A model generated the notes under the pieces. The model made no database searches, had not been told where the DNA came from, and saw only the letters and a list, made by a program, of their open reading frames with translations. A stretch of DNA of 64,000 nucleotides. Origin: Himantopus leucocephalus. Taxonomy: Eukaryota; Chordata; Aves; Charadriiformes; Recurvirostridae. The position numbers were made by a program, and so were the translations under genes. Where the stretch lies: assembly GCA_003993805.1 (NCBI GenBank), contig RSEF01000003.1:109967491-110031490 (forward strand). The letters are read 5' to 3'. Below, one piece after another: positions 1-11,900 of the stretch (position 1 is its first letter; each line of letters opens with the position of its first letter).

Positions 1-535
1 GCTGCGGTCAGAGTAACAGCACTGAAAACAGCAGGTAAATGCATAATAAAACTGGGAAAAATGGCTGGGAGGTGTCCAGGTGGCAATATTAGCAGGAGGA
101 CTCAGAGACTCTTCGAAAACACCTTGAAACCCAAAGTACAGAAAATTTGCATAGCTATTTTTGAAACATATGAACAGTACATTTGCTTTTCCTTCGTTCC
201 ACGTGTCTGTTCTCTCTTAGGATTCTCCTGTGGAGAAAATCCCTTCCTGAACTCTTTGCTATAATCATCTGTCTTCTGCTTCACTTCTGGTCATGTGCAA
301 ACCAGACCCTCAAGCTATATTAATGGTTTGATACAGTAGCAATAGCTGAATGATATGGGAATAGGTCAGATCAGCATTTTTCTCCTGAAACAGTTCTCTA
401 GGGAATCATGAGTTTAAAAAGTAACAAAAACTTCTGCAGAAAAAAAAACCACCCCATGTTTTCCTTGGGTTTGGGGATGTTTAAGAGCAACCTGAAAAAT
501 CCCCTGAATTTTTCTTCAAAAAGCAAAGGACTGCT
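1..535. other. No gene seen
   Basis: Ordinary mixed-composition sequence. Short frames on both strands overlap one another and show no recognisable domain. Nothing else is supported here. Confidence 0.5.
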
Positions 536-722
536 TGCAGGCAGCTGCCGCCAGCACGGAGGGCTCTTGCTGCGTAGCTGGGAGCAGGCAGCGCGGGGAG
601 GCTGCTGTCGAGCGGCGGAGGGAAACAAGCTCCTCTCTGCTGCTGCCTCCCCCTCCTCCACCTCCCTCCTGGCTCTGCCGGGTCAACAGTGCGGAGTGAA
701 GGGAAGGGCTGCATCCACTGTC
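536..722. promoter_or_regulatory. Small CpG-rich patch, possible promoter or first exon
   Basis: About eleven CpG dinucleotides fall within roughly 190 bases, in a window that is otherwise CpG-poor. The patch contains GCCGCC, AGCGCGG, GAGCGGCGG and GCCGGG, plus CTG/CCT runs. In birds such density usually marks an unmethylated promoter or a CpG-rich exon. No TATA box or start codon with a convincing context was found, and a frame of 96 codons on the minus strand is low-complexity and unrecognised. It is shorter than a standard CpG island, so it may simply be a GC-rich fluctuation. Confidence 0.3.
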
Positions 723-3700
723 GTCTTTCCTTTTTCATTAGGATCTTGACAACCATTGCTTCTAGATTCAAACACTTTTGGCTTTTAGTTGGGGCATTCT
801 AGCATCCTAAATATGCAGAGGGGCAGTATATACGAGCCCGTCACTCAGAGCTAGAGGGTATCCACAGGAGCCTTTGGGTCTAGAAAGGCACGGATGCACA
901 AAATGCAAGACATATTACTGATGATTTGCTTCTATTTATTCTCAAAGACCAATGTGAAGGAGTTTAAGGGCTGAATTAATTCTTAGCTGTACACTGAAGT
1001 CGACAGACTCAGACCAGGACTGTGTTTGGCAGTATTTCCATATCCTGCAATTCAGCATGGAATATGTAATCATCTGACAGAGGGTTCAGTATGTTTAGTT
1101 GTATAACTGCTAGAACAGATAAAGGATCAGCCAGGCAAACAGTGAAATATGAAAACGGTTCTCGTAAAAACATCCCAGCCTTGGGGCATGCATCTGCCAA
1201 GACTACTCCGTGGTGACATGAATGGACATAGCATTTAAGTACTCTCCAAGAGGAGAGAGGATTACAAGGAGGTGGGGAAAGCAGAAGAAGCCAGAGCAAC
1301 CCTGCCAACAATAGCAGGTTGCAATACTTAATCTCAGTGCTTGTGCCAATGTGCTTCGAAGCTGCTGTTGTTTTTATGAGGAAAAATGCAGAAAAGACTA
1401 ATCTGTGTATTTATGTCTGTCTGGAAATGTTATAAGTGCCGTGTGGTCATTCTGATTCCAGAACCAATGGGGTCGGTATTCCCAGGATGGGGAGAGTTGG
1501 ACAGGGTGCCAGAACTCGGCGGCTACATGTGGGACCGAAAGCAGAGAGAGTGAGTAAATGAAGGGATTCAGCGAAGTGGGAGACAAACCAGGAACTCTAC
1601 CCACATTTCCAAACAACAGAATTTTCTGGGGCTGTTTCAGCTCAATGCTACAAGTTGTATGCCCTTGAGAAGTTCTAGAGCATCGTCTTCAGTCCTTTCA
1701 TAACAAGCTTCCCTATTATGCAATTAGTTTGCTCATTTATTTTCTGGTGTAACTGTAACTGATAGTGTTATTTTCTGGGAGTTTATGCTAGTGAGGTGTG
1801 CTAGAGCAAGCGTCCTGTGTGCCATAAGTTTTAATGAACACACAGAACAAGTGCAATAAAGAGGCAGTGGTAACATGAGCTTTTTTCCATGCCAGTATTT
1901 TCCTGTGTTTGCCAGTATAATGTTATTTAGCATAAGGGACTGTGGCTTACTATCTACTCTTCTTTCCATTTTCATTTACAACAGAGCATTTCTTGAAATA
2001 ATATAATGGGTTTTTAACGGTGGCTACTGCGGTTTGGTCCTTGGTCCCATGTCGTTCTTTTGACAGTGACAGCAGAAGTTGTAAATACAGTGCTGATTTT
2101 TTGTGATCGCTAGGATCTGTATACAAATCACAGGCACATCGCGTAGGTTATCAAGCAGTATTGGTACAGGGCAGGCTTAATATGACAGATATTTGCGTCC
2201 TGTCCCTGTTTCTTATCTACTGTGGTGACCGTGGGGATTCTGGGGGAGCGGGTGCTTTGGTGTCAGGTTATGTCACTGGCGACAGAGCAAGAGGGAAGCA
2301 GGTTTTCCGCTGGCTGTTTGAAAGATCTGTGGGAGAAGTGGATTTGGATTTGTCAGGACATGCATTCCCTGAGGAGGGTGGAGGAATAACACAGATGATT
2401 TGCTGCTACTTCATACTACTCTTTGGTTACTCAAAAACATAACACACTGATCTGTCTTTCCTATCTGATCCTGCCATGGTAGTCTCCATGCTGTCTAAGG
2501 GTTTGTTTGATAATGTGTCTCTGGTGGTTTGTACCGGTTTGCTTTAATCCAGCTAAAGCTTAGCTCTATTTGACTGGTAAAAGACAGTGACACGTAGGAG
2601 TAAGGCTTCCTTGGCTTTCTTTGTTGGGTAGGACAGATATTTGGCAGCTGAGTTTCCCAGGGACCTAGGGATTAAAGTGAACCCTGAGTTTCTTTCTTAC
2701 TTAAAAGTCTCCGTCACTCTAAACTTGACATTTTTCTTCTATATATGCTATAAACTACTGCAGGGGAGAAACGTTTTCCAGATGACAGTGCTCCATAAAT
2801 GGTGCTGTAGGATGTCGGTTATCTGCGACGGGAGTTGCATGTCTCTACAATACTCATGGGATCTCTTTTGACAATGCAATGTCATTTCTGAAAGAAGTGA
2901 AATGTGTGTGGACAGGTAAAAAGGTGAAAATTAACATGATCCTTGTCTAAAACAGATTTATTTGAGCTTCAAGAAAGATTTCTTGGTGAACTGGGCTAAA
3001 TCTGGGTGAACCTGAGCCTTCAATGGTTTGCTTTCGTTGGATGCACCTGCAAGAGCTTTGATCTCCTAATGGCTCTACGTATGTTAATGTTCCTACAAAT
3101 TTTTAAGGCATGGGAGGAGTATTTCCACTGTAGTAGTGCCATATTTGGATGTTCACTCAAGTTCATGACCTTCCGGGTACAAATCTGAGTGTTTGATGTG
3201 GCTGACGTACATAAGTGGGGAAATGCCCTGTGCTAAAGGGAGTTTCAGCTGAGGTGGAAGACTGAAGGACTTCCGTTGGAAAAGGAGGAGATTACAAGCA
3301 AAATGAATGCTTATCAATGTAGGCGCTTCAAATACAGATTCCCATGTACTTTGCTGTAATTTGCCTTGATGATTCTGTGGAAGCCATTTTTTTCCTCATG
3401 TTATCTGGGATCAAATCTCTCAAAGATACGGGACGCAGTGGAGAAAGAGGAACTCTCCTTCAGATGAAAAAAAGCCAACAAACCAAGCAACAAATAAATA
3501 AACCTTGCACTTGTGCAGTCAGATGCTGATAATGCATACCTAAAGCTGTAATATCATATGAAGCTTATCAGAGGGGTTGGAATGCTTACACTGGTGTCCT
3601 TGCCAAATTTCTCCTGGGCAAATTACTATCCATCTTCCTAAATCCTCTTGGCAGTTTCTACTGGAGAAAGAAAAAAGGTTTGCCATGTGCTGAGGCCCTA

Positions 3701-4059
3701 GACTGCACTTAAGGTCTGGGCTCCCCCCCATCTCTGTGCATGCTCCCTGCCTGAGAAAGGCAGCATTGACGTGTTCTGCGGGTCAGTTGTCCACCGGGCT
3801 GATAACTTTGGATAGGTGATCAGGGAATAAATTATGGAGAGGCTGAAAGACTCTCTGGTGAGGTGGGCCTTAACAGATGAAAGTCTTCCTCATCCCCTGT
3901 TCTAGACACCTGCGTGCTGCTACCGTAAGGGCTCCAACCCTCGCTTGCTTTTTTCCTCGGCGGCAGTTGCGTTACACTACTATTATGGACGGGTGAAATG
4001 ACTCTCGCAAGCATGTAGCACAAATGAGTTGTACGAGTGCCATAGTACACGGAAGAAAT
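723..4059. other. No gene seen
   Basis: Over 3 kb of sequence with only short, overlapping frames (longest about 100 codons). I see no repeat that I can name and no spliceable exon with both good acceptor and donor. It is probably intergenic or intronic. Confidence 0.5.
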
Positions 4060-4480
4060 GTGAGTCATAAATCATCATTAACATCTGCTGGAAAACGTAT
4101 CTGTGCCCCAGCGGTTGTAGGTTACTCTGTCAGAGCACTTGACACAAGACCCATGATTGGTGTTGTTTGGGCCACAAGTCCATAAAGACCGAGACTGCTA
4201 ATGGCTGCTTTAACAGGCATGTCAGTTTTGGCTTAATGAATTTGTTAATATCAAGCAACTTTCTTCCTCCAAACAATGGTGTTTGTAATTCACAAGCTGT
4301 TATTCTTGGAGCCCCACTTTAACAAAAGCCAGCCTCTCTGTCTGAATGTTGCTGCTTTCATATTTTATTGCAGAAATTACACAAAAATATTTGGCTTGTC
4401 TAATGAGGGCTTGACGATATAGTATATATTGCTGAAAATGTGTCATCGCATTATTCCTACAAAAATAAACTTTAGTGTTT
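4060..4480. promoter_or_regulatory. Candidate conserved non-coding element
   Basis: The block is rich in developmental transcription-factor words: AACAATGG (SOX-like), TTAATGAATTTGTTAAT (homeodomain-like), ATGATTGG and CCATAAAGA. It has no open frame of any length and no repeat signature. This is typical of vertebrate conserved non-coding elements, but conservation itself cannot be seen from one sequence. Confidence 0.25.
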
Positions 4481-4969
4481 TTTTTCCTTGTCCATTGGCA
4501 TTTTGCTAGTTCAAACTGGGGAATACGGGATGTCTAAGTAACTTGTCTAATAATACAAAACAAATGACATGGGTGTAATGCTGGTATTATCAGGGCTACA
4601 TAGATCGTTCCTTTGCACTTACCCTCCCTCTTTAGATCTATACGTTTCAATTCGCACACTACAGTAGACTGTGCCGCTGGCATCTGTAGTTTCAGAGGCT
4701 TTAGGAACACGGGGTTTGACCTCCCTGAATGTCCTTATTAATCCATGTTCTTACATGTGCTAGGTCATGCAATTTGTTTTGCAAGAGGCCTTTAAGGCCA
4801 GGAAAGCTTATTGTGGTTATCTAATCTGACCTATTTCATTATGGAGGTCACTGAATAGCCCCCACAGGATTTCCTGCAGCTGGGAGAGAGAGAACGTGAA
4901 GAAAGTTTTCTATCATGATCAGACATGGCTGAAGGCTTTTTGGCAATGTAGGCAAAATTTCATTTCAGG

Positions 4970-5365
4970 GCAGCAGCAGAATCGGTTGTAAGAGGAGGAG
5001 GGCTGGAAGGGGCCAGGGGATTTCAGGAGATGGGACAGGTCAGGAGGACTCCAGTAGGCAAGTGTGAGATCAGTGAGCTTTTGGAGACCATAAGTGTCAA
5101 ACAGGCTTAGGAAAAATCATGGAGGACTGCAGAGAAGATATGGAGGTAATTAAGGTTATTTTTTGGCAGGTGTATGATTCAGGAGGAGGTCACAGGGCCA
5201 GGTGGTTTCAGGTAGAAGCTTTTTGGGTGGGAGATGGAGAAGAAAGGTCATCGTTTCCGGAGAGAGGATGGAAGTGATGAAATTTTTCGTAGAGGTCTGA
5301 GCGGAGGGTGGGAGGGATTTGAGAGGCACAGGAAGTTTGAGGGGGCTATTGTTTGAGATGGGAAT
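4970..5365. other. Purine-rich strand-asymmetric tract
   Basis: For about 400 bases the plus strand is dominated by G and A (repeated GGAGG, GAGGAGG, GGGAGG, GGTCAGGAGG). It then switches abruptly to the C/T-rich tract that follows. Imperfect repeats of the CAGGAGG type suggest a degenerate minisatellite. No gene is seen. Confidence 0.5.
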
Positions 5366-5900
5366 CCCACTGCTTCCCCCTCACCCAGACTGACCCCTTC
5401 CCCCCAGACTTTCCTTACGGCTCCCCCACTTTGGAGGGGTGTAAGCCCCACAGCTCCAGCTGTGCTTCACACAGCAGCCAGCCCCCCGCCCCCCCCGCCC
5501 TGGGTGAGAAACAAACCCCTTTTTGTGCAGTTCCTATTTGTCTTACTGCACCAAGGGCACTAAAGCAAATGGCTGGGGAGGGGGCTGCAGGCAGACACGG
5601 GGCTGGAGCGGGGACCTGGGGAGCGGTGCTTTCTGCTTCTGCTGCTGGGACCATCACGATGGGGCATGAGCTGCTTCCCACTCCAGCTGTGCCCCCACCA
5701 TGAGTCCCGGTCCTTCCCTTGGGGCAGGAACAGGGCATTACTCCGGCACCCAGCTGAGCTGCGCTGTGGCTCAGAAGGACTGTCCCCTCTTTGCTGGCAC
5801 CACACGAGAACAGCAGCTTGTGGATCCCCGCTTCCCACTGCCCCGGGCTCAGCCTTGCTCACCTGTGGCTGTGATTTGGCTCTGGTCTTAAATAAAAGCT
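5366..5900. other. GC-rich, pyrimidine-rich patch
   Basis: C-rich runs (CCCCCTCACCC, CCCCCCGCCCCCCC) are followed by GC-rich sequence ending at an AATAAA-containing stretch near 5890. Overlapping frames of 60-116 codons occur on both strands and reflect GC richness, not coding. A decayed LTR or a 3' untranslated end is possible because of the AATAAA, but no terminal repeat pair was found. Confidence 0.35.
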
Positions 5901-7355
5901 ACACAACTGGTGGTGAGTCTACCAAGGCTCTTGGGAAGTCATTTCAATGAGTGTTGTGAAAAACGTACACTGCTTTACTAGTTTGAATCTATTTACCGTC
6001 AGAAGTGTAGGAGAAAAAGAAATGGAAGAGAAGAGAAGTGCAAGTTTTGGCAAGGCTGGTCAACTGCTGGAAAAATGGATGGCAAAAAGGGCTTTTCTCT
6101 AGACACAAGGTTAGAAACACAGGGCAGAAGAAAAGAGAAAAAGCTGACATGAATTGGATTAGGCATCTAACAAAGGATTGAAGCAATATATTATACTGCT
6201 ACTGTGGAGGAAAATGAATACCTTCCTCCCAGAGATGAGAGATGAGGAAAGAAGTGAGTATTTGTTCAGTGTAAAGTGCAAAAATCTGATGGTTGTCCTG
6301 TCAGAAAACAGGATCGTTGGCTCTGTGAGGGGGAAGTGTGGAATAGCTAAGACTTTCAAACCTGGACTGAAGATTTATAAACTGTTCTTATAAAAAGAAA
6401 GGAAAATTTTGTTATGATAAGCAGAATTTGTCAAATATCATATCTTTTGTGTCCAGTTTGGTATTCCCTCTCCCATACTGGCCCAGACCTGATTTTTCAG
6501 ATGAAGTCAGTGTGTTTTGTGTAACGCGCATGGGGAGTAGCTCAGTCTTGTGGAGGGGAGTCAGGCCACGCATGGACACACAAGTCCAATTTGTTTGCTG
6601 ACAACCTCTAATATAGTCATTGGCTGTGTATGCTCTCCTTTTTTCCTAGCCGTGCTGCTTGGCCTATGACTGGAAGTAAAGTCAGAGGGCTTTCTGAAGG
6701 ACTGTTCATTTTATGACACAAAGCAAACCCCACAAGAAGACAACCCCAAAGAGGGGGGCAAGAAGAGACCATAAAACCAGACAATACTATTCCTAATGGA
6801 TGCTCAACTGAGCAAGCCAGAGCAAAGGGGTATAACCTAAAAGTTATAGGAGAATAAAATAGGACACCCCTGTGTCTGCTTAGCTGGTTTGTTAATAGCA
6901 GAGAGATACAGAGATGTCATTTTCTAAGTGGAAATGAAAATCGAAATGGCTTTTTTTGGGAGAACTGATCCAGGTCCTGGGAGAGTATTTGCACAGCTCC
7001 ATCTCTCAGGAAAACTGCTGCTGGTGGCAGTGTGTTTCCTTCGGAGACTGAAGGAAAGGGCGTTATGGAGAAACCAGGTGGTCCCAGGTGAGGGGTGAGG
7101 GTCCGGCCAGCTGTTTCGGGCGTGCCGTGGGGCCAGTACACATCTGGATGCACTAGGTGGCAGGGTCTGCCCGCCAGAGCGAGAGGCGCTGTGGGGATGG
7201 TGTTTGCATGGGACAGAGCAGCAGGTGGAGAGCATATTTCCTCGGCGATGCCAAAAACGAGTCCAAAAGATCTCTATCTAAAGATGGTATGCAATTCATT
7301 ATCAAATGCAAACCAGCCTGCTCCGGCATAGTTCACTGATGAGCAAGAGACTTAC
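5901..7355. other. No gene seen
   Basis: Mixed sequence with short frames only. Nothing is recognised between the GC-rich patch and the candidate exon. Confidence 0.5.
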
Positions 7356-7719
7356 ATTTGGTTGATTGAGAAGGAAAAAGGGGAGTTTTGCTAACAAAAT
7401 GTCTCTGAGCCTTTTCTTCAGGTAAAAAGAGAACACCGTGGGAAACAGCTTAGCGATTTCTTCCTCTGCCCTTGTGATATTCGATAAATTTGAAACCGAA
7501 TTGCTCGTCAAGTCTTGGGCAGACAGAGATTCATATTTGCTCTCATATTCGGCACTTGGCCTGACAGAAACAGCATTTGATTCTTGCTTGGGAACTGTGC
7601 TCCAGAGCAGCAAACCGCAGGTGCGTGCAAAGGGAGGGCTGGTGGAAACAGGACCTAGGGTCTTCTCCACCAGAAGCCTGACCTTTTTTGAGAAGCCTTG
7701 GTTCAGGGGAGGGCATTTT
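7356..7719 (-). CDS. Candidate internal exon, product not recognised
   Basis: On the minus strand a pyrimidine-rich acceptor (TCTAACAATCTTCTCTTCAG) ends just before 7719, and a consensus donor GTAAGT begins at 7355. The 364 bases between them are open in one frame, giving about 121 codons, with entry phase 2 and exit phase 0. That frame belongs to a 156-codon ORF spanning 7302-7772. The predicted segment has a basic start (FSKKVRLLVEKTLG), a Ser/Glu-rich middle (SAEYESKYESLSAQDL) and a hydrophobic and basic end (FYLKKRLRDILLAKLPFFLL). I do not recognise a family. A 128-codon plus-strand frame overlaps it, so the openness may be compositional. No partner exon on the minus strand was identified. 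It could equally be a chance frame. Confidence 0.25.
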
Positions 7720-8389
7720 CTGAAGAGAAGATTGTTAGATGTGCCGGTGACAGCTATGAGAGACACAAACAAAAGGAGAAATCATATCCTTGCTTCTGCA
7801 GAGAGGGATATTGAGGTGATGTGATTTGGCTGGAACTACATGGAAAGTTAATAATAGGGCCAAGACTGGTGCCAAATGAGCTCCCTGAAGCCCTAAGCTT
7901 GGATAGTCCAACCACGTCTGGTGTGAAAGCAGGTGTAAGCTGCTTTCTGAGGTATGGGCCAAAGATGATGTTGACTGACAAAAAGAAGATCAAGCTTGGG
8001 AATAGCAATAAACATGACGGCAGTATTTGAGCGTGCTCACCCCGAAAGTGTGCTTTGGTGAGGACACAGCATCTGTTTCTTACCACTGTAAAGTACTGTG
8101 GTTTTCAGCCTCCTCTCTGCAGACTGCAATGGGTCACATGTTAGGTATACATTTTCAATACAAAATCCATGCCTCTGCTGGAAAAGTTTTAGGGATCTCC
8201 GGGTCAAAAAAGCTTGAAAACCACCAGTGTGGTTGTAGACTGCTGCACTTCAGAGGCATAAGTATAAAAGACAGGCCCAAACCAAAACAGGAACATTCTT
8301 CCTCTGTCCCTGGGAGGGACTCGGAAAGGTCTCTTTTTGTTGTAAATTGAACAGACTAACAGCATGAAGCCAACCTGACATTTTTAATT
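7720..8389. other. No gene seen
   Basis: Short overlapping frames only. No repeat was recognised. Confidence 0.45.
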
Positions 8390-8830
8390 TTAGGCAATGA
8401 CTAAATGTACTTTAGGTCCTGACTTCATGTGGACTTCAGTTGTTCTGGCTCCTCTCTGACAAGCAAATAGTTAAAATAAAAACATTGGCAGGTGGTGGAC
8501 AAGGCTCAGGCACGCTGTCCCTTTATGCATTTTTTTTTTTCTGAAGAATCCATTTATGAAAAGGCAATGTTGCTTTTTCCCACTGCTAAATTTGCAGAGT
8601 ATGCTTTCTCTTTCATGTAGGTTGCAGTGCAAAATGGCTCGTTTTTTCCCATAGCAGCCTCTGGTCTATTGGTCTTGTTGCACATAATTAATTTTGTCTG
8701 TCATCATGTGATCAGTCTTCCCACATCACTTGTGGCTTACACCACTGAAATTACAGCCATTGTTTAATTTCTTCTGATCTGCAAAATATTGAGAGAAGGT
8801 ATCATTTTCCCTTCAGGATCCATCCTGACC
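8390..8830. promoter_or_regulatory. Candidate conserved non-coding element
   Basis: The block is stop-rich in all frames. It contains CAGGTGG (E-box type), TTATGCAT, CATAATTAATTTTG (homeodomain type), a bZIP-like ATCATGTGATCAG and CCATTGTTTAATTTC (SOX/homeodomain type). The density of these words and the lack of repeat similarity suggest a regulatory element. Only a cross-species alignment would establish this. Confidence 0.25.
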
Positions 8831-10256
8831 AAAACCTATGTTTGATTTGATATATTTGGACTGACAAATAAAACCACAGGTAAGAAAAATAAACCTATGG
8901 GTACTTTGTCAGGTAAGCAAAGGAGGAAAGTAAAGCTGATGTCTTCCCTGCTTCTCTCTTCTTGTAACCAAAAAGGAAACTTTCAGAGGGTTCTAATTCA
9001 GTAGAAGTGCCTTATGGCATACAGTAAAAGGGGGCAACGTTGATGGCCCTGTTGATATTTGAGGACCATAGAAAGGTAGTATTCAAGAGAGGGACCTCAG
9101 CTTCCTGAGGTGATGTGGAGCCAGCTGTGGCGTTTGCTTTTGATGGGGAATGGAGCGGGGACTGCATTCCTGATTGTCCTCAGGTTGTGCAGTGAGAGCT
9201 CGGGGTTGCTGCTGCCTCCTGATGTCTGTCTCCCTGCACCGCGGCTCCAGTATAAGCCAAGGGCTGGACGGGCTGTACACAGGGATCATGCAGGTCTGCC
9301 AGGTCATGCCCCGAGTGCCGAGTGCTTCCGGTACAGTGAGCTTTTACTGCTTGGAGTCCATAAAAATGCCTTCATAAAAATTGGCATAAAATTTGGGCAA
9401 CCTTCCAAAGTAAGGGCAAAGCAAATCCTCCCGAGCTGAAAAGCTGCATTTCAGCTGTGTGTGACCACTAGTGCATTAACTCTACACCTCTGGCTTTTTC
9501 ACTGCTTCACTAGATTCTCCTTTCATTGGCAATTATCTGCTCTTTCCTCTCCGCTTACCCCACTTAGTCATGCCTCCCTTTCTTTTATTGGCTGATTCCA
9601 CTTCCCCCACCTCCTCTTGCTCGTGTTTTTTCATCCCATCTTTCCTCTGGTGTCTTACCAAGACCCTTTGCCAGTTACAGTGCTCTCTTCATTAGCAACA
9701 CCGAACACTCATCTAGCCTCCTTCCAGGGGATGAGCCTGGAAGAGGCCAAGGCAAGGTCAGGAACCGCAATCCAAGTGCACCAGCAAAACACACAAAAAT
9801 AGCACATATGAATCAGTAAACAGTTTTGCCACCAAACTCTGGCCCCAGGAACGAGAGAGCGCGGGTAATCATGGGAGAGTGTTTTTGGCAGTGTAGGGGA
9901 ATGAGATCTAGTAAGGGTTTTCCAGGTGCTTGCAACATACAGTTTTATTTCCAAGAGCTCTGTGAAAAGAAGACACTGAGGAGGGAACATGGACAGCCTC
10001 GGGTGATGCACGTCTGTCTACAGGGGGACAAGCGTGATTTTCTAGCCCATGTTTACGATGGCCCATCTATCAGTCCAAGGAGCAGTCTGCTGCCCTAAAA
10101 GTAGCCTAAGCTGGTATCCAAATACAGCGGGTGGACTTTCCTCTTTTAGATGCTTATTTGTTTCCAACAATGATTCCACCAGACACCAGTCAGCCTTGAC
10201 CGGGCTGAGTTCACTCAGCAAGTACCTCAACTCAATCACTTGTTTTTGGATTGTCT
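8831..10256. other. No gene seen
   Basis: Mixed sequence. The longest frame is 109 codons (9110-9439 plus) and it has no recognisable domain or supporting splice sites. Confidence 0.45.
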
Positions 10257-10290
10257 AAAAAAAAAAAAAAAAAAAGAGAGAGAGAAAAAG
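10257..10290. repeat. Poly-A then GA simple repeat
   Basis: Nineteen consecutive A residues are followed by about five GA units and an A-rich tail. It is a homopolymer/microsatellite compound. No retroposed body is recognised immediately upstream, so it is scored as a simple repeat only. Confidence 0.9.
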
Positions 10291-10532
10291 AAATCCCAGG
10301 AAAAGTGAACATTTCTGAGAACGATGGTTGTTTGCTATTTCACTTCAATTTTATATGAACTATTTGGGTTGGCTACAGTGGAGCTGCCAGGTGGCTAAAC
10401 ATGCCGAGTGAGTGTGGTCAGTGCTTGGGACACGCACTGTGCTCAAGGCATCCAAAAAATTATTCCTGACCTTCATTTAGTCTGCCAATCACTGCAGGCT
10501 GCCCTTACATCACATTTTTCACTAGCCAGTAA

Positions 10533-10835
10533 CAGATTCATAGAAGTTAGGGATGGAAAAGACCCGTTAGGTCACGCAGTCCATTTCTCCCCCTTCCTCC
10601 CCTCGCTCCCTGAAGGTCAGCCCAGGGCTGTTCCCTACAGTGTATTTTCTAGTGCTTTGTCCAGTCTTATTTGAAATGACTCAAGTGGTGGGGCTGCCAG
10701 CAGTTCCCTCTGGGAGCCTATTCCACAGTCTAATGGGCTTCATTGTTAATTTTTTCCTGATTTCCAGCCTAAAATATCCCTTTGCTAGTTTTGTCCCATT
10801 ACCCACTTGCACCACCCTCAACAGTTCCTCTCCTT
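10533..10835 (-). mobile_element. Old CR1 LINE 3' fragment
   Basis: The plus strand reads as the reverse complement of a CR1 3' end: AGATTCATAGAAGTTAGGG at the left, then GGATGGAAAAGACCC, a GGGAGCCTATTCCACAGTC-like block, TTTTTCCTGATTTCCAGCC and CAACAGTTCCTCTCC. This order matches CR1 3' regions known from birds and other reptiles. The copy is diverged and 5'-truncated, and has no usable frame. The right edge is approximate. Confidence 0.8.
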
Positions 10836-11698
10836 CCTCCTCGCTAGCAGCACTAGCACTCCACACTGCTAAACCACCAGTTAGCTGAGAATTCAAAAGC
10901 GTTTTGCAAAAAGTAGGCACTGTTGCTTCCTTTATAGCCCTTGCAAAAAGAAGTTAAGGAGCTGGGAGAGAAAGTGAGTGATGACTAGAACCAGACACAA
11001 AACTCACATCTCCTGACTCGTTTCATGGCCTTTGGAGATAAAAACCTGTTCTCACCTCTCCAGTCAAATTTATATGCAGGGAGTTGAAAATGAGCGGATC
11101 CGAGGTTTTGATACTGATCGCAGCAATCCCTTGACATTTCAGTTTATTGAGGTGGTGACTGGAAAGAAGGCTCAGAGTCTTTTTCTACTCCATCATCTTC
11201 TCCCAGAAAGATTTCTTATTGATGTTTGGATTTAGCAATATCCAGGGCATTTGTTTTGAATAGGATGAGGCAGGTTGCCAGTATATTCTGACTAGATAAC
11301 GTCCCAAACCAAATTTCTGGATGTAAACAGATACCACAGTAGACGGACTCCAGCTCCAAGCTTCACAGCTGGTCCTTGTCTCTAATGATACATTGAACCA
11401 AAATCCCAGCTCCAAACAGGCACGGTATCAGATAGGGATTTTGAGCCTTGAGCCACTGTCTGGTCAAAGAAGAGATGCTTTCTCAAATACCCTTCATCAA
11501 GTGTTTTCTAAATTACTCTGACCTTTTAGACCAGATCTTAGTGCCTGGGAGACCTTTGCAAAGGAGCTTACTCTGTCAAGTTGACCAGTAAATCTGTGAT
11601 AATGCAGTCTTAGCTTTATCGTATTAACACTCCTTGAAGCAATCTGATGTGGCGTGAGCCCAACCTGCAAGGTCCCTTGAGGACTGGGCCCTCAGAAA
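10836..11698. other. No gene seen
   Basis: Sequence between two CR1 fragments. Only short frames are present. Confidence 0.45.
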
Positions 11699-11900
11699 CT
11701 AGAGATGGAAGAGACCTACAGGATTAGCTCATCCTGTTCATTCCCCCGCCAATACAAGTCTGTTCCCCATGGTACATTTTTCCAGTGCTGTGTCCAGACT
11801 GATCTTATTTTTAAATGATTCATATGATAGGGTTTCCTCCAGTTCCATTGGTGACTGGATGGTTGCCAGAACACTTTTTTTTCCCCCTTACTTTGACTTT
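11699..11900 (-). mobile_element. Old, diverged CR1 LINE 3' fragment
   Basis: The left end reads CTAGAGATGGAAGAGACCTA, followed by a GTTCATTCCCCCGCCA block, a TTTTTCCAGTGCTGTGTCCA block and a degenerate CCTCCAGTTCCATTGG block. The arrangement parallels the copy at 10533-10835. The terminal 8-bp repeats are gone. A 135-codon minus-strand frame overlaps it, and part of that frame is a translation of the repeat. Confidence 0.6.

Noticed and set aside
5366..5900. Possible LTR because of AATAAA near 5890
   Set aside because: No matching second terminal repeat, no TG...CA boundary and no retroviral coding sequence.
8821..8879. Possible exon ending at CACAG|GTAAGA
   Set aside because: All three frames between the nearest acceptor-like CCCTTCAG and this donor contain stops.
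10257..10290. Poly-A tail of a processed pseudogene
   Set aside because: Upstream sequence shows no mRNA-like body or AATAAA at the expected distance. Treated as a simple repeat.
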